From: Planctomycetia bacterium
Lineage (GTDB): Bacteria > Planctomycetota > Phycisphaerae > Phycisphaerales > SM1A02
Direction: 5' to 3'
DNA length: 64,000 nucleotides
NCBI GenBank assembly: GCA_005799495.1
Contig: SYGP01000002.1
Span: forward strand, 48,587 to 112,586
The notes beneath the pieces are model-generated. The model worked only from the letters and a program-made list of their open reading frames with translations. It was not told the origin of the DNA and did no database searches. Each line of letters starts with the position of its first letter. The stretch's first letter is position 1. Below, piece by piece: positions 61,842-64,000 of the stretch. The position numbers were made by a program, and so were the translations under genes.

Positions 61842-63329
61842 ATGGCCACGCATCGAACCGTCCTTCGTTCACTGGGCATCGTGGGCTACGACCACCTCGA
61901 GCCCGTCATCCTCGCCGCACTCGCCACGCAGACGCCGCTCCTGCTCATCGGTGCGCACGGCACTGCCAAGAGCCTGCTGCTCACGCGGCTCGCGCAGGCG
62001 CTCGGCCTGGCCTGGCGCCACTACAACGCCAGCCTCGTCAACTACGACGACCTGATCGGCTACCCACTTCCCGATGCCGACGGCACGCTGAAGTTCGTTC
62101 AGACGCCCGCGTCCATCTGGGGAGCACAGGCCGTCTTCATCGACGAGCTCAGCCGCGCGCGCCCCGACATGCTCAACCGGCTCTTTCCCATCATCCACGA
62201 ACGCGTGGTGCAGGGGATGCCGCTCGATGCGCTGCGCCACCGATGGGCGGCCATGAACCCGCCCACGCGGCAGGACGATGCGGTGGCAGGCCAGGACTAC
62301 CTCGGCAGCGAAGCGCTCGACCCGGCGCTGGCCGACCGCTTCGGCTTCGTGATCACCGTGCCCGCCTGGGCGCAGCTCACCGAGACTGACCAGGCCGCCG
62401 TCATCACCAGCCAAGACACCCAGCCCGATGACGCAGCCCGCCGCGCCGTGCAGGAGGCGATCGCCCTCATCGAACGCGAGATCCCGCTTGTGCTCGAGTA
62501 CGCCGGCAGCGCGATCACCGACGTGGTGCGCGAGGTGATCCGCCACGCCGCCACGCTCGGCGCGCCGCTGTCGGGGCGGCGCGCTGCCATGCTCTACCGC
62601 AACATCGCCGCCGTGCACGCTGCGCGGCTCGCCGCCCAACCGGCGGCGGACATCGTCGAATCGAGCTGGATCGCCGTCAGCGCCAGCATTCCACAGCGCG
62701 CGCAGGGGATCGCGGTCGACGACTCGCGCCTGATGGTGGCGCACTCCGCTGCATGGAAGCTCGCGCGGCTCTCGGCAGGCGACCCGCGCCGAGCGCTGGC
62801 GACCGAACCCGATCCAACTCGTCGTGCCATCCGCGCCGCCGCCATGCCGCAACTGAGCTTGCATGAGCGCTCCGCGTATGTCGCCGATGCGCTCGCACAC
62901 CTGCCTGCCGGTGGCCGGCACGCGCTCGCGCACTGGCTTGTCGAGCAGGGGCTGGCCGCCGGCCTGATGACTGCGGTCGCCGATCAATGCGGCGAGCTCT
63001 ACGCGCTCGTCGCGAGCAGGCAGGATGTTGCGACCGCGCTCTCGTCGGGTTCGCAGGAGTACAAGGCCTGGCGCAGCATCATGGCCGCGATCGAGGAGCA
63101 CGCCGGCGCCCAAGCGGACCACGACCTGCTGGGCAACCTGCTCGCGGGGCTCTTCGCCAAGGGACAGCTCGTGCGCGCGGTCGACACAGACGCCGTGCTC
63201 GCATCCTGGAAGGAGATCCGCACGCTGCTGGCCGAGCGACCCGCGCTCGCGGCAGCCGATGCTGCACCGGCCGTCGCCACGGCTCGGCGCGCCCGCAAGC
63301 GCCCGCACGCCGCAGGGGCGCAGCAATGA
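61842..63329 (+). CDS. MoxR-type AAA+ ATPase
   Basis: A 495-residue AAA+ ATPase of the MoxR/RavA class, which typically remodels or matures partner complexes together with vWA proteins. Walker A is GAHGTAKS (37-44), Walker B VFIDE (98-102), with sensor and arginine-finger-like ADRFGF near 163. The C-terminal 200 residues are helical and Ala/Arg-rich. A GGAG about 7 nt upstream supports the ATG at 61842. The next gene overlaps by ATGA. Confidence 0.85.
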   Translation: MATHRTVLRSLGIVGYDHLEPVILAALATQTPLLLIGAHGTAKSLLLTRLAQALGLAWRHYNASLVNYDDLIGYPLPDADGTLKFVQTPASIWGAQAVFIDELSRARPDMLNRLFPIIHERVVQGMPLDALRHRWAAMNPPTRQDDAVAGQDYLGSEALDPALADRFGFVITVPAWAQLTETDQAAVITSQDTQPDDAARRAVQEAIALIEREIPLVLEYAGSAITDVVREVIRHAATLGAPLSGRRAAMLYRNIAAVHAARLAAQPAADIVESSWIAVSASIPQRAQGIAVDDSRLMVAHSAAWKLARLSAGDPRRALATEPDPTRRAIRAAAMPQLSLHERSAYVADALAHLPAGGRHALAHWLVEQGLAAGLMTAVADQCGELYALVASRQDVATALSSGSQEYKAWRSIMAAIEEHAGAQADHDLLGNLLAGLFAKGQLVRAVDTDAVLASWKEIRTLLAERPALAAADAAPAVATARRARKRPHAAGAQQ

Positions 63330-63790
63330 GGCCCACCCTCGAGTCCGCTTCGGGCGCGCTCCCCACGCCGGTCCTGCACAACATGAGCTGCCGCCCAGAC
63401 GCGACGGCTCAGTACAGCGGTCGCGATGCGTGCCAGCGCCTGCGCTTCTGGGTGGACGCCATGCCCCCGAACGTCGCGACCTGGCGCGAGGTGTGCAAGG
63501 CCTTCGTCGTCGCGTGTGCGTCGGCAGACGACGGCTACACGCGGCTCGCTGCCGCCGCCGCGCGGCCGTGCCCGGCGCTGGTCCGCCTGCCGCCGGTCGC
63601 AGGTGTCCTGCGCAACGCAGCAGGGGATGCGCTCGCCGGCCTGACTGACGACCCGGACGTGGTGCTCGCCGTGCTCGCGCGTGCGTCGAGCCATGTCTTC
63701 CTGCGCGGCGGCGCACCCACCGTGACCACCGACCGCTTCCGTCTTCCCGTGACCCTCATCATCCCAACCTCCTGGAGCCTCACGCCATGA
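63326..63790 (+). CDS. Small unknown protein in the MoxR operon
   Basis: A 154-residue protein I do not recognise. It has no signal peptide; the middle has a Cys- and Trp-containing segment (SCRPDATAQ, RLRFWVDAMP) and the C-terminal half is beta-rich. Stop-start overlaps with both neighbours (ATGA on each side) mean strict translational coupling, so it is presumably a subunit or adaptor of the complex formed by the AAA ATPase and the following gene. Confidence 0.65.
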   Translation: MRPTLESASGALPTPVLHNMSCRPDATAQYSGRDACQRLRFWVDAMPPNVATWREVCKAFVVACASADDGYTRLAAAAARPCPALVRLPPVAGVLRNAAGDALAGLTDDPDVVLAVLARASSHVFLRGGAPTVTTDRFRLPVTLIIPTSWSLTP

Positions 63791-64000
63791 CCCTTCACGC
63801 CTCGATCGCCGACAGCCTGATCAACGCCTTCCCGTCCGCATCGCACGGCCTGCCGGCCTTGCTGCAACTCTCCGAAATCGTCGAGTCGACCGCCGTGCCC
63901 ACCGCTGCGGTCGAGTGCACGCGCCGCCCGCGGATGCTCATCAACCCCGAGTTCGTGGCCAAGCACGCGAACACACCCGAGAAGCTCGCGATGCTCGTGA
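63787..64000 (+). CDS. Partial putative metallopeptidase/vWA-type protein
   Basis: Only 71 residues are visible before the window ends. The segment MLINPEFVAKHANTPEKLAMLV resembles the lead-in to the HExxH helix of predicted metallopeptidases (COG3864-like) that are commonly encoded beside MoxR ATPases and often carry a vWA-like domain; the catalytic motif itself would lie beyond the edge, so this is inference. It begins in overlap with the preceding stop. Confidence 0.5.
   Translation, partial: MTLHASIADSLINAFPSASHGLPALLQLSEIVESTAVPTAAVECTRRPRMLINPEFVAKHANTPEKLAMLV

Noticed and set aside
61869..63716. 615-codon minus-strand frame opposite the MoxR operon
   Set aside because: Shadow; the plus strand has Walker A/B motifs and stop-start overlaps.

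Overview
The window looks like a GC-rich, Gram-negative chromosome segment from the Planctomycetota, most likely a Phycisphaerae-type organism. The placement is inferred from gene content: an outer-membrane/lipid A island with an LpxC-FabZ fusion, ExbB/ExbD modules paired with a vWA protein, a SulP-carbonic anhydrase fusion, a ketosynthase plus inactive-ketosynthase pair, and a TPR protein carrying RNA polymerase alpha-CTD domains. I ran no database search, so the lineage is an inference.

Layout. 1-6.6 kb: redox proteins (lone DsbD N-domain, His-rich thioredoxin-like protein), DNA clamp dnaN, a YwlE-like arginine phosphatase with rpiB, and leucyl aminopeptidase. 6.6-18.9 kb: mnmG, pyruvate kinase, tRNA-Thr(TGT), a membrane GAF/HD-GYP protein and an AddB/AddA-type recombination nuclease pair. 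18.9-25.5 kb: a Zn/Mn ABC importer, the SulP-carbonic anhydrase fusion and ettA. 25.5-34.7 kb, minus strand: an envelope island running bamA, two OmpH/Skp chaperones, lpxD, lpxC-fabZ, lpxA, an unknown gene and an M24 peptidase. 34.8-44.2 kb: gcvT, a primary-type sigma factor, a UVR-motif protein, then a tightly overlapping operon (DoxX-like, vWA, ExbB, two ExbD, large secreted helical protein) and tRNA-Leu(TAG). 44.2-56.8 kb: class II DAHP synthase, the ketosynthase pair, an orphan NuoG-like protein, a MATE exporter, the TPR/alpha-CTD protein, a SpoIID-like lipoprotein, riboflavin synthase, a PP2C phosphatase and a pterin dehydratase. 57.1-64.0 kb looks accessory: a PLD-nuclease/helicase of the DUF3427 type, an HNH endonuclease, a structured intergenic stretch that may be a small RNA or attenuator, and the start of a MoxR AAA ATPase operon that runs off the window.

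A genome-scale pattern stands out. At most apparent transcription-unit starts, a TANNNT -10-like hexamer ends only 6-10 nt before the start codon and there is no Shine-Dalgarno sequence, which is the signature of leaderless mRNAs. Genes inside operons instead show SD sequences (AGGAG, GGAG) or ATGA/GTGA stop-start overlaps. I used this pattern to choose several starts (pyk, the arginine phosphatase, the DoxX-like gene, the PP2C gene, the HNH gene).

The strongest candidates for something not well described are the pervasive leaderless architecture, the TPR plus tandem alpha-CTD protein, the ketosynthase pair in which one member has lost the whole Cys-His-His triad, the vWA/ExbB/ExbD operon, and the MoxR operon with its structured upstream region.
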